64,000 nucleotides of DNA, from positions 1,142,740-1,206,739 of the forward strand of contig CAWGPF010000005.1 in NCBI GenBank assembly GCA_963824395.1, read 5' to 3'. The notes below the pieces were generated by a model. That model was not told where the DNA came from, made no database searches, and saw nothing but the letters and a program-made list of their open reading frames with translations. The position numbers were made by a program, and so were the translations under genes. Source of the DNA: 13-2-20CM-66-19 sp963824395 (lineage in GTDB: Bacteria > Pseudomonadota > Gammaproteobacteria > Steroidobacterales > Steroidobacteraceae). Each line of letters starts with the position of its first letter. The first letter of the stretch is position 1. This document shows, piece after piece, positions 25,515 to 34,388 of this stretch.

Positions 25515-26738
25515 ATGTCCCTCAATATCGCCCTCACCGGTCTGACCGCGGCCAACGAAGATCTGTCGGTCACGTCCAACAATCTCGCCAACGCGGCCAC
25601 CGTCGGCTTCAAGGGCTCGCGCACCGAGTTCTCGGACCTGTTCTCTTCCAGCCAGCAGGGCGTGGGGGCGGCGGCCGTGGGCAACGGCGTCACGGTCTCG
25701 GAGGTCTCCCAGCAGTTCTCGCAGGGCAACATCGAGACCACCGGCAACACCTTGGATCTTGCGGTGAGCGGCAATGGCTTCTTCATCCTCAGCAACAACG
25801 GCGCGCTCGATTACACCCGCGACGGGGAGTTCCAGCTGAATAGCACCGGTGAGATCGTCAACTCCCAGGGCCAGGCACTGCAGGCCTACCCACCGCTCAC
25901 CAACGGCGGCTTCAATACGGGAGGACTCGCGAACCTGTCGCTCACCACCAACGAGAGCGCGCCGCAGGCCACGAGCACGGCCGCGATCACGGCCAACCTG
26001 CCGGCCAACGCCACCGCGCCGCCTGATGCACCGTTTTCCCCCACCGACCCGAACAGCTACAACAACACGACCTCGCTCACGGTGTACGACTCCCTCGGCG
26101 CTGCGCACACCGCGAGCCTTTACTTCATCAAGGGCGCAGCCCCCAACGACTGGTCCACGCAGCTGTACGTCGATGGCACCGCGGTCGGCACGCCGCAGGC
26201 GCTCAACTACACCCAGAGTGGCGCGCTCCTGACGCCCGCGAACGGCCAGGTCACCTTCCCCGCCTACACCCCGGCCACCGGAGCGCAGGCGATGAACATG
26301 ACCTTCAACTTCTCGCAGACCACCCAGTATGGCGGCAACTTCGGCGTGACCGCCGTGCAGCAGAACGGCTTTACCACCGGACAGCTCACCGGCATCAACA
26401 TCGACCAGACCGGCGTCGTGCAGGCCCAGTTCACCAACGGCCGCTCGGTGGACCTCGGCCAGATCGCGCTGGCTAACTTCGCCAATCCGCAGGGCTTGGC
26501 GCAGCTCGGCAACGCCACCTGGTCAGCCACCAACAACTCCGGTGCCGCCGTCAACGGCGTCGCGGGCAACTCCGGCTTCGGTGCGGTGCAGTCCGGATCG
26601 CTGGAGGAGTCCAACGTCGACACTACCGCGGCCCTGGTCGAGATGATCACCGCGCAGCGCGACTTCCAGGCCAACGCGCAGATGATCCAGACCGAAGACC
26701 AGGTCACCCAGTCAATCATCAACATCCGTGGCGGCTGA
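25515..26738 (+). CDS. flgE: Flagellar hook protein FlgE
   Basis: 407 residues. FlgE polymerises into the hook. The N-terminus MSLNIALTGLTAANEDLSVTSNNLANAATVGFKGSRTEFSDLF and the C-terminus LEESNVDTTAALVEMITAQRDFQANAQMIQTEDQVTQSIINIRGG are the conserved D0 regions. The centre (about 160–330) is the variable hook domain. It has GGAG upstream and is followed by flgF after 32 bp. Confidence 0.96.
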   Translation: MSLNIALTGLTAANEDLSVTSNNLANAATVGFKGSRTEFSDLFSSSQQGVGAAAVGNGVTVSEVSQQFSQGNIETTGNTLDLAVSGNGFFILSNNGALDYTRDGEFQLNSTGEIVNSQGQALQAYPPLTNGGFNTGGLANLSLTTNESAPQATSTAAITANLPANATAPPDAPFSPTDPNSYNNTTSLTVYDSLGAAHTASLYFIKGAAPNDWSTQLYVDGTAVGTPQALNYTQSGALLTPANGQVTFPAYTPATGAQAMNMTFNFSQTTQYGGNFGVTAVQQNGFTTGQLTGINIDQTGVVQAQFTNGRSVDLGQIALANFANPQGLAQLGNATWSATNNSGAAVNGVAGNSGFGAVQSGSLEESNVDTTAALVEMITAQRDFQANAQMIQTEDQVTQSIINIRGG

Positions 26739-26770
26739 GCGCAGGCGCTGCCCCCATCCACCGGTGATCC

Positions 26771-27511
26771 ATGGACAAACTGCTGTATGTCGCCATGTCG
26801 GGGGCCAAGGAAACGCTCGCAAGCCAGGCGGCCAACAACGACAACCTGGCCAACGCCGGCACCACCGGCTTCAAGGCCTCGCTCGCCGCTTTCCAGACGC
26901 GCAACGTCACGGGCGCCGGCTACCCCTCGCGCGCCTATGCCACCGCGGCCACGGTGGGCTGGAACGACACCGTCGGCGAGCAGCAGACCACGGGCAATGC
27001 GCTCGACGTCGCCGTGCAGGGTTCCGGGTTCCTGGCGGTGCAGGATGTCGCGGGCGCCGAGGCCTATACGCGCGCCGGTGACTTTCATGTCGACAGCAGC
27101 GGGCAGCTCGTGACCACCGGCGGGCGGCCGGTGCTCTCCGACAGTGGCCCGATCGTGGTGCCACCGGCCACCTCGATCAGCATCGCCGCGGATGGCACCG
27201 TCTCGGTGGTGCCGCTCGGGCAGCCGCCGAACTCGGTCGCTGCCGTCGGGCGCATCAAGCTGATCAACCCGCCGCGCGATACGCTGACGCGCGGAGCGGA
27301 TGGCCTGTACCGCAGCAGCGACGGCACGACGCCGGAGGCCGATGCCAGCGTGCAGCTGTCCTCCGGAGTACTCGAATCGAGCAACGTCAATATCACCGGC
27401 TGCCTGGTCAACATGATCGAGCTCGCGCGGCGCTTCGATGTGCAGATCAAGGCGCTGCACACCGCCGAGGAAGACGGCCAGGCCTCCGCGAAGCTCTTGC
27501 AGTCCAGTTGA
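26771..27511 (+). CDS. flgF: Flagellar rod protein FlgF
   Basis: 246 residues. Rod proteins share the motif seen here (AMSGAKETLASQAANNDNLANAGTTGFKASLAAF). The C-terminus ESSNVNITGCLVNMIELARRFDVQIKALHTAEE is typical for FlgF, which joins the proximal rod to FlgG. The order flgE–flgF–flgG supports the call. Confidence 0.95.
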   Translation: MDKLLYVAMSGAKETLASQAANNDNLANAGTTGFKASLAAFQTRNVTGAGYPSRAYATAATVGWNDTVGEQQTTGNALDVAVQGSGFLAVQDVAGAEAYTRAGDFHVDSSGQLVTTGGRPVLSDSGPIVVPPATSISIAADGTVSVVPLGQPPNSVAAVGRIKLINPPRDTLTRGADGLYRSSDGTTPEADASVQLSSGVLESSNVNITGCLVNMIELARRFDVQIKALHTAEEDGQASAKLLQSS

Positions 27512-27554
27512 ATCCAACGCTCTTCAAACGCACTCATTAACAGGTAGGTAAGTC

Positions 27555-28340
27555 ATGGATCCGGCATTGTGGGCCGCCAAAACGGGGCTCGACGCTCAGC
27601 AGACGCAGATGACGGTCACGGCGAACAACCTCGCCAACGTCAGCACGACCGGCTTCAAGAAGAGCCGCGCGGTATTCGATGACCTGCTGTACCAGAACCT
27701 CTCGCAGGTCGGGGCCAATACCTCGCAGAGCACCCAGGCACCGACCGGTCTGAACCTCGGTACCGGCGTGCGCGTGGTGGCCACCGAGAAGAACTACACG
27801 CAGGGAAGCATCAACACCACGGGCAATTCGCTGGATCTGGCGATCCAGGGCCGCGGCTTCTTCCAGGTGCTGCAGCCAAACGGCACCGTCGGCTACACGC
27901 GCGACGGCAGCTTCCAGGTCAATGCCCAGGGGCAGGTGGTGAACTCCGCCGGCTACCCGGTGCAGCCCGCCATCACCATTCCGACCGGCGCCCAGAGCGT
28001 CACCGTAGGCTCCGACGGCACGATCAGCGTGCAGCTTGCCGGGCAGAGCACGCCGCAGACCGTGGGCACGCTGCAGCTGGCCGACTTCATCAATCCGCCG
28101 GGCCTGCAGGACATTGGCGGCAACCTCGCGGTGGAATCGGCCGCCAGCGGCTCGCCGGTCACCGGCAATGCCGGGCTCAATGGCATGGGAACGCTGCTGC
28201 AGGGCTCGGTCGAGAGCTCCAACGTCAATGTGGTCGAGGAGCTCGTGAACATGATCGAAACGCAGCAGGCCTACGAGATGAATTCCCGTGCGGTCGAGAC
28301 CACCGACCAGATGCTCACCTATGCCACGCAGAACATGTAG
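27555..28340 (+). CDS. flgG: Flagellar distal rod protein FlgG
   Basis: 261 residues, the exact usual FlgG length. MDPALWAAKTGLDAQQTQMTVTANNLANVSTTGFKKSRAVFDDLLYQ and the ending ESSNVNVVEELVNMIETQQAYEMNSRAVETTDQMLTYATQNM are the family hallmarks. FlgG forms the distal rod that passes through the P and L rings. flgH follows 6 bp later. Confidence 0.97.
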   Translation: MDPALWAAKTGLDAQQTQMTVTANNLANVSTTGFKKSRAVFDDLLYQNLSQVGANTSQSTQAPTGLNLGTGVRVVATEKNYTQGSINTTGNSLDLAIQGRGFFQVLQPNGTVGYTRDGSFQVNAQGQVVNSAGYPVQPAITIPTGAQSVTVGSDGTISVQLAGQSTPQTVGTLQLADFINPPGLQDIGGNLAVESAASGSPVTGNAGLNGMGTLLQGSVESSNVNVVEELVNMIETQQAYEMNSRAVETTDQMLTYATQNM

Positions 28341-28346
28341 GCCCAC

Positions 28347-29021
28347 ATGCGTACCGCCACCGTCCTGATCAGCTGCGCCCTCGCGCTCGGTGGTCTCGCC
28401 GGCTGCCAGGTCGGCAAGCCCGCCAAACCCGACGATGCACTCGCCTGGACACAGGAGCCGATGCCGCCGCCCACCAACGGGGCGATCTACCAGGCGGGAC
28501 GCGAGGTGGTGCTCGCCGAGAACCCGGTGGCCCATCACGTCGGCGACATCGTGACGATCGTGCTCAATGAGCAGACCGCCGCGCAGAAGAGCGCCACCAC
28601 GAGCACCAGCAAGGACACGACCGTGGCGCTGCCCGCCCCGACCCTCATCGGCAAGGGCGTGACCATCAAGGGCGTGCCGATCCTGGAAAACAGCATGAAC
28701 AACGCCACGAAGTTCCAGGGCCAGGGGGCGAGCGCCGAGAGCAACAGCCTGACCGGCTACCTGACCGCCACCGTGCTGAAGGTGCTGCCCAACGGCAACC
28801 TCTTCATCGCCGGGGAAAAGCAGATCGGCCTCAACCAGGGCAACGAATACGTGCGCGTCACGGGCGTGGTGCGCCCCATCGACCTCGCCGCCGATGACTC
28901 GATCCCCTCCTTCAGGGTCGCTAGCGCTCACATCACCTACAGCGGCAAGGGCGCGATCAACGACGCCAACGCGCAAAGCTGGCTGGCGCGCTTCTTCAAC
29001 TCGCCATGGGCACCCTTCTGA
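28347..29021 (+). CDS. flgH: Flagellar L-ring lipoprotein FlgH
   Basis: 224 residues. The signal peptide ends in lipobox LAGC, so Cys20 is the likely lipidated residue. FlgH forms the outer-membrane L ring. Family motifs are HHVGDIVTIVLNEQTAAQKSA, NGNLFIAGEKQIGLNQGNEYVRVTGVVRP and SAHITYSGKGAINDANAQSWLARFFNSPWAPF at the end. Its TGA overlaps the flgI ATG. Confidence 0.96.
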   Translation: MRTATVLISCALALGGLAGCQVGKPAKPDDALAWTQEPMPPPTNGAIYQAGREVVLAENPVAHHVGDIVTIVLNEQTAAQKSATTSTSKDTTVALPAPTLIGKGVTIKGVPILENSMNNATKFQGQGASAESNSLTGYLTATVLKVLPNGNLFIAGEKQIGLNQGNEYVRVTGVVRPIDLAADDSIPSFRVASAHITYSGKGAINDANAQSWLARFFNSPWAPF

Positions 29022-30169
29022 TGCACACCCCACACATTACCGAACCCGGCCTCCCGCAGCCGCGCCGCGCGCGGGCCACCGCCCTCGCCGGGGCGCTGTT
29101 CGCGCTCATCTGTGTCCCGGCCGGTGCCGACCGCATCAAGGACATCGCCACCGTCGGCGGCGTGCGCAGCAACCAGCTGGTCGGCTATGGCCTGGTAGTG
29201 GGTCTTGACGGCACCGGGGATCAGACCACTCAGGCGCCCTTCACCATCCAGAGCATCGAGAACATGCTGCAGCGCTTCGGGGTCACCATTCCGCCCAACA
29301 CCAACCCGCAGCTGAAGAACGTGGCGGCGGTCACGGTCACCGCCGACCTGCCACCCTTCGCCAAGGCCGGCCAGACGCTCGATGTGACGGTCGGCACGAT
29401 CGGCAACGCCTCGAGCCTGCGCGGCGGCGACCTCATCATGACGCCGCTGCGCGGCGCCGACGGCCAGATCTACGCCATCGCTCAGGGCAGCGTGATCGTC
29501 AGCGGCTTCGGCGTGAACGGCAAGGACGGCTCACGCATCTCCCTGAACGTCCCGAGCAGCGGGCGCATCCCCAACGGCGCCTCCGTCGAACGCGAGGTGC
29601 CGGTGCATTTCTCCGCCGACCCGCACCTGATGATCAACCTCAATACCCCGGACTTCACGACCGCAGCGCACGTGGCCGCCGCCATCAACAAGACCTTCGG
29701 CGCCGACACGGCCGAAGCGCTCGATGCCGTCTCGATCCGGGTCGCAGCCCCGGTGAACCCGAACCAGCGCATCTCCTACCTCGCCAGTCTCGAGGTCGTC
29801 GACGTCGACCCGGGCGAGGCGCCGGCGCGCGTCATCGTCAACTCCCGTACCGGCACGGTCGTCATCAGCTCGCACGTGAAGGTGATGGCGGCGGCGGTCG
29901 CGCACGGCTCGCTCTCCGTCACCATCACCGAACACCAGGACGTGAGCCAGCCGGCACCCTTCTCGCAGGGGCAGACCGTGGTCACCCCGCGCAGCACCAT
30001 CGACGTGCAGCAGTCGGATGCGCGCATGTTCGTGTTCCAGGCCGGCGTCAACCTCGATGAGATCGTGCGCGCGGTGAACCAGGTGGGCGCTGCCCCCGGG
30101 GACCTAGTGGCGATCCTCGAAGCGCTGCGCGAGGCGGGCGCCCTGCGGGCCGAGCTGATCGTCATCTGA
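29021..30169 (+). CDS. flgI: Flagellar P-ring protein FlgI
   Basis: 382 residues from the ATG that overlaps the flgH stop (TGATG at 29019–29023); an in-frame ATG at 29006 inside flgH is an alternative. A signal peptide (ALAGALFALICVPAGAD) exports it to the periplasm, where it forms the P ring with FlgA's help. DRIKDIATVGGVRSNQLVGYGLVVGLDGTGDQTTQAPFT and the C-terminal NLDEIVRAVNQVGAAPGDLVAILEALREAGALRAELIVI are diagnostic. Confidence 0.96.
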   Translation: MHTPHITEPGLPQPRRARATALAGALFALICVPAGADRIKDIATVGGVRSNQLVGYGLVVGLDGTGDQTTQAPFTIQSIENMLQRFGVTIPPNTNPQLKNVAAVTVTADLPPFAKAGQTLDVTVGTIGNASSLRGGDLIMTPLRGADGQIYAIAQGSVIVSGFGVNGKDGSRISLNVPSSGRIPNGASVEREVPVHFSADPHLMINLNTPDFTTAAHVAAAINKTFGADTAEALDAVSIRVAAPVNPNQRISYLASLEVVDVDPGEAPARVIVNSRTGTVVISSHVKVMAAAVAHGSLSVTITEHQDVSQPAPFSQGQTVVTPRSTIDVQQSDARMFVFQAGVNLDEIVRAVNQVGAAPGDLVAILEALREAGALRAELIVI

Positions 30170-30188
30170 AGCCGCTTCCCGCGCCACC

Positions 30189-31121
30189 ATGACCAGCAAC
30201 ATCGCCAACAGCGCCGGAAGTGCCGGCGTGTACGGTGACTTCTCGGGCCTCGAGAAGCTCAAGAGCGCCGTGCGCCAGCAGGATCCGCAGGCACTGCGCC
30301 AGGTGGCGCAGCAGTTCGAGAGCCTGTTCGCCAAGATGATGCTCAAGAGCATGCGCAAGGCCATCGGCAAGGACCCGATCTTCGGCAGCGACCAGGCGGA
30401 GATGTACCAGGGGATGTTCGATGACCAGCTGTCACTGGAACTCACGCGCGGCCACGGCCTGGGGCTTGCCGACATGCTGATGAAGCAGCTGCGCGGCGCG
30501 GTGAGCCCCGCCGCGAAGAGCGTTGCGGCCGGTACGGCGGCCGCGCCGCCGACGGCTGCGGCCCCGACCCCCGCCGCCACCAGCGCCGAGCGCGCGCAGT
30601 TCGTGCGCACCCTGTGGCCGCAGGCGCAGGCCGCCGCGCAGGCCCTCGGCGTTCACCCCCTGGGCGTCGTCGCGCAGGCCGCGCTCGAGAGCAACTGGGG
30701 CCGCAGCATGCCCCGCAGCGCCACCGGGGCGAGCAGCAACAACCTCTTCGGCGTCAAGGCGGGCGGCGCCTGGAACGGTGAGTCGGTCACGGCCGCAACC
30801 CAGGAGTTCCAGGGAGGCGCCCTGGCTGCAGTGCGCAGCCCCTTCCGCGCGTACCCCGACGCCCAGGCGGCGCTCCAGGATTATGTCGCGACGCTGCGCG
30901 GCAACCCGCGCTACAGCGCCGCGCTCGGCTCCGGCACCGACGTATCCGCTTTCGCCACCGCCCTGCAGAAGGGCGGCTATGCGACCGATCCGCATTACGC
31001 GGCCAAGCTCACGAGCGTCGCCCAGCAGGTGGCGGCCCTGATGGGGGGCGGCAGCGCGCATGAGACGCAGGTCAAGTTTACCGATCCGCGGCCGATAACC
31101 GACGGTACCACCGCGCTCTAG
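30189..31121 (+). CDS. flgJ: Rod cap and muramidase FlgJ
   Basis: 310 residues with two domains. Residues ~20–105 are the rod-cap domain (LRQVAQQFESLFAKMMLKSMRKA, MYQGMFDDQLSLELT). After an Ala/Pro linker, residues ~140–285 form a glucosaminidase-type muramidase. Its catalytic Glu is Glu167 in AALESNWG, and NNLFGVKAGGAWNG and FRAYPDAQAALQDYV are also present. FlgJ caps the rod and opens the peptidoglycan. It lies between flgI and flgK. Confidence 0.95.
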   Translation: MTSNIANSAGSAGVYGDFSGLEKLKSAVRQQDPQALRQVAQQFESLFAKMMLKSMRKAIGKDPIFGSDQAEMYQGMFDDQLSLELTRGHGLGLADMLMKQLRGAVSPAAKSVAAGTAAAPPTAAAPTPAATSAERAQFVRTLWPQAQAAAQALGVHPLGVVAQAALESNWGRSMPRSATGASSNNLFGVKAGGAWNGESVTAATQEFQGGALAAVRSPFRAYPDAQAALQDYVATLRGNPRYSAALGSGTDVSAFATALQKGGYATDPHYAAKLTSVAQQVAALMGGGSAHETQVKFTDPRPITDGTTAL

Positions 31122-31132
31122 GGGCGAACGGC

Positions 31133-33038
31133 ATGGCTGATCTTCTGTCCACCAGCGTCTCGGGCCTCCTGGCGTTCCAGCAGGCCCTCGACGTCACGAG
31201 CAACAACATCGCCAATGCCTCGACGCCCGGCTACAGCGTCGAGAACGCGAACCTCAAGGAGTTGCCAGGCCAGAGCAGCGCCGGCGGTTACATCGGCAGC
31301 GGGGTCACGGTCGATGGCATCACGCGATCCTACAGCGAACTGCTCTCGCAGCAGGTGCGCTCCTCGCAATCGGGCTACTCCAGCCTGAACACGCTCGCCA
31401 CCCAGGCAGGCCAGGTCGACAATCTCCTCAGCGCCTCGAGCACCGGTATCACCTCCGGGCTGCAGAGCTTCGTGAACGCGCTGCAGACTCTGGCGGCCTC
31501 GCCCGCTTCAAGCGCAGCGCGCCAGGCGCTCCTGAGCCAGGCACAGGCACTCGCCCAGCAGCTCACCGGCTACGACGCCCAGATCAGTCAGTTCAGCGGC
31601 ACGCTCGAGCAGCAGATCAGCGGCGATGTGACCCAGGTCAATACGCTCGCGAGCGGCATCGCCTCGCTCAACACCCAGATCGCCAATGACCTCGCCGGCA
31701 CCGGCCAGGCTCCCAATCAGCTGATGGACCAGCGCGACACCCTCATCGACCAGCTGAGCCAGTACGCGAGCGTCAACACCGCCAGCGAGACCAACGGCAT
31801 GCTCGATGTCTACATCGGCACCGGCCAGGCGCTCGTGACCGGCGGCACCGCCCAGCAGCTGTCGACCCTGCCGAACCAGTACAACGCCTCCGCGCTCGAC
31901 ATCGGCATCACGAGCGGGGGCGGCACGGCGGACGTGACCTCCGAGATCACCGGCGGGGAACTCGGGGGCCTGCTCGCCTCGCGCACCCAGGTGCTGGATC
32001 CGACGCAGAATGCCCTCGGGCAGATCAGCGTCGCACTCGCGACCATCGTGAACCAGCAGCAGGCCGCGGGCATGGACCAGACCGGCGCCGCCGGGCAGCC
32101 CATGTTCACCGTCGGTGGCGTGCAGACGCTCGCCGAGCAGCACCAACAGCGGCAGCGCCACGCTCGCCGTGACGCGCACGAGCCTCAGTGCCCTCACCAG
32201 CGATGACTACACGCTGCGCTACAGCGGCGGTGCCTGGCAGCTCAAGGACAGCACGACCGGCCAGGCAGTGCCCCTGACTGGCGCCGGCACCAGCGCCAGC
32301 CCCTTCCAGGCCGCCGGCATTTCCATCGTCGTCAGCGGCGCCCCCGCCAGCGGTGACAGCTTCCTCGTGCAGCCCACCGCGACCGCCACGGCAGGCCTCA
32401 GTGTCGCGCTCACCGACCCGGCGCAGATCGCCGCCGCCTCGCTCGCCCAGACCGGGGTCGGCGCGGCCAACGTCGGGACCGCTACCATCTCGGCGGCGAG
32501 CGTGAATCCGGCCACCTGGGTGCCCGACACCTACAGCCTCTCCTTCACGAGCGCCAGCCAGTACCAGGTGACGAGCAGCGCGGGCACCGTGGTCGCCTCG
32601 GGAACCTACACCGCCGGCGCCCCGATCAGCTTTGCGGGCGCGCAGGTTACGGTGAGCGGCACCCCGGCAGCCGGGGACAGCTTCACCGTGCGCAGCAGCA
32701 CCGCGGCCGACGCGGGCGACAACAGCAACGCCAATGCGCTCAGCGCCGCACTCGGCGCCGCGAGCCTCGATGGCGGCACCACTTCCCTGAGCGGGGCGGC
32801 CAACAACCTGATCGCGCGCATCGGCATCATCACGCAGCAGGCGCAATCGAATGCCGCCGCGCAGCAGTCCGTCAACCAGGATGCCACCACTTCGCGCAGC
32901 AACCTGACGGGGGTCAACCTCGATGAGCAGGCCGCCAAGATGCTGCAGTTCCAGCAGGCCTATCAGGCCATGGCGCAGATGATCCAGACCTCCCAGCAGA
33001 CGTTCACCTCCCTCATCACGGCTATCGCGAACGGCTAA
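31133..33038 (+). pseudogene. flgK: Hook–filament junction protein FlgK, interrupted by a frameshift
   Basis: The N-terminal part (MADLLSTSVSGLLAFQQALDVTSNNIANASTPGYSVENANLKE) runs in one frame to a stop at 32206. Homologous sequence continues in another frame from about 32139 (STNSGSATLAVTRTSLSALTSDDY) to the conserved C-terminus MLQFQQAYQAMAQMIQTSQQTFTSLITAI at 33038. One extra base near 32136–32139 explains the break; without it the protein would be 634 residues, normal for FlgK. No homopolymer or short repeat is present to suggest phase variation. A sequencing or assembly error is as likely as real loss, because all downstream flagellar genes are intact. Confidence 0.9.
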
Positions 33039-33040
33039 CC

Positions 33041-34228
33041 ATGACTATCTCCACGCTCACCTTCCAGACGACGGCGCTGGCGCAGATGGAAGCGCTCCAG
33101 ACCGAGCTGTCGCAGACGCAGTCGCAGCTCTCGACCGGCAAGCAGCTGCAGAACGCCGCCGACAACCCGACCGCCATGACGCAGGTGAATCTCCTGAACG
33201 CGCAGCTGTCAGCCTCGCAGCAGCAGGTCAGCAACGGCACCGCCGTCACCTCCGGCCTGCAGCTGGAGCAGAACGCCCTCACCACTGCCACGACCGCACT
33301 GCAGAGCGCCCGCGACATCGCCGTCGAGGGTAACAACTCGGACCTGAGCCTCACCGACCGCCAGGGTCTTGCCGCACAGCTGCAGCAGCTGCAGCAGACG
33401 CTGCTCGCCAGCGCCAACAGCCAGGACGCCCAGGGGAACTACCTCTTCGGCGGCACCGCCAGTGGCGCGGCCCCCTTCGCCGCCGGCGGCGCAGGGGTGA
33501 GCTACCTCGGCAATGACCAGGTGAACCAGCTGCAGATCGGCCCCGACCAGAGTCTCTCGGTCGGGGATGCCGGCAGCGCGGTCTTCATGAACATCCCGGC
33601 CGGCAACGGCACGTTCACCACCGCGGTATCGGGCGCGAACACCGGCAGCGCCTCCATCGACACCGGCAGCGTCACCAACCCCGCCGCCTGGGTCCCGGAT
33701 GTCTACAGCATCGCTTTTACCAGCCCGACCCAGTACCAGATCACCAACGGGGCGGGTGCCGTGGTGGCATCGGGTGCCTACGTGAGCGGCAATGCCATCG
33801 CCTTCAACGGCGCCGAGGTCACGATCAGCGGCACCCCCGCCACGGGCGACCAGTTCACGGTGGCCCAGGCGGGCAAGGCGAGCGTCTTCAGCACCCTCTC
33901 GGGGCTGATCACCACGTTGAACTCCGGCACGCTCAGCAACGCGCAGGTCAGCACCCAGATCGGGGGCGCCATCCAGCAGATCGACGCGGCCCTCAATCAC
34001 CTCAATGACGTGCAGGCCGGCGTCGGCGGACGCCTGAACGCCATCACAGCGGCGGCCTCGAGCGCGCAGAGCACCCAGACCAATCTCACCGCCTCGGTGT
34101 CCCAGCTCTCGGACGTCGACTATGCGGCGGCCGTCACAAAGCTCAGCAGCCAGGAGCTCACCTTGCAGGCGGCCCAGGAGTCGTATGCCTCGATCGCCAA
34201 GCTTTCCCTGTTCAACTACCTCTCGTGA
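33041..34228 (+). CDS. flgL: Hook–filament junction protein FlgL
   Basis: 395 residues. N-terminal flagellin-like D0/D1 (QMEALQTELSQTQSQLSTGKQLQNAADNPTAMTQV) and C-terminal NHLNDVQAGVGGRLNAITAAASSAQSTQTNLTASVSQLSDVDYAAAVTKLSSQELTLQAAQESYASIAKLSLFNYL fit FlgL. Residues ~211–274 form a beta-rich insert related to one in FlgK. It starts 2 bp after flgK, so the pair is co-translated. Confidence 0.94.
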   Translation: MTISTLTFQTTALAQMEALQTELSQTQSQLSTGKQLQNAADNPTAMTQVNLLNAQLSASQQQVSNGTAVTSGLQLEQNALTTATTALQSARDIAVEGNNSDLSLTDRQGLAAQLQQLQQTLLASANSQDAQGNYLFGGTASGAAPFAAGGAGVSYLGNDQVNQLQIGPDQSLSVGDAGSAVFMNIPAGNGTFTTAVSGANTGSASIDTGSVTNPAAWVPDVYSIAFTSPTQYQITNGAGAVVASGAYVSGNAIAFNGAEVTISGTPATGDQFTVAQAGKASVFSTLSGLITTLNSGTLSNAQVSTQIGGAIQQIDAALNHLNDVQAGVGGRLNAITAAASSAQSTQTNLTASVSQLSDVDYAAAVTKLSSQELTLQAAQESYASIAKLSLFNYLS

Positions 34229-34264
34229 GCGTGAAGCAGTTCGCGTTTGCGGAGCCTGGGGGCC

Positions 34265-34292
34265 TCAAGTTCCCGCACCTTCGCTCCGATAC
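34265..34292 (+). promoter_or_regulatory. Probable sigma-28 promoter of fliC
   Basis: TCAAGTTC at 34265–34272 and TCCGATAC at 34285–34292 resemble TAAAGTTT and GCCGATAA. The gap from TCAA to TCCGATAC is 16 bases, one more than ideal. It lies in the only sizeable gap upstream of fliC, leaving a leader of nearly 90 bases. Confidence 0.65.
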
Positions 34293-34388
34293 AGGGGTTG
34301 AACCGAAGCGGCCTTAAGCCGGCCGCAACAGGTAGCAGTGCGACGGACTGGTGTCCGGCGCCGAAGCCAACATCAGGAGTCCCAGACC

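Noticed and set aside
24279..28340. Repeated NNLANA-type motifs in flgB, flgC, flgE, flgF and flgG considered as a DNA repeat array
   Set aside because: They are the shared N-terminal motif of rod and hook proteins, explained by common ancestry of these genes.
32136..32145. Programmed +1 frameshift in flgK
   Set aside because: No slippery codon pattern, stop-codon pause or stimulatory hairpin is evident at the junction, and FlgK is not known to use recoding. A simple insertion or sequencing error is the more economical reading.
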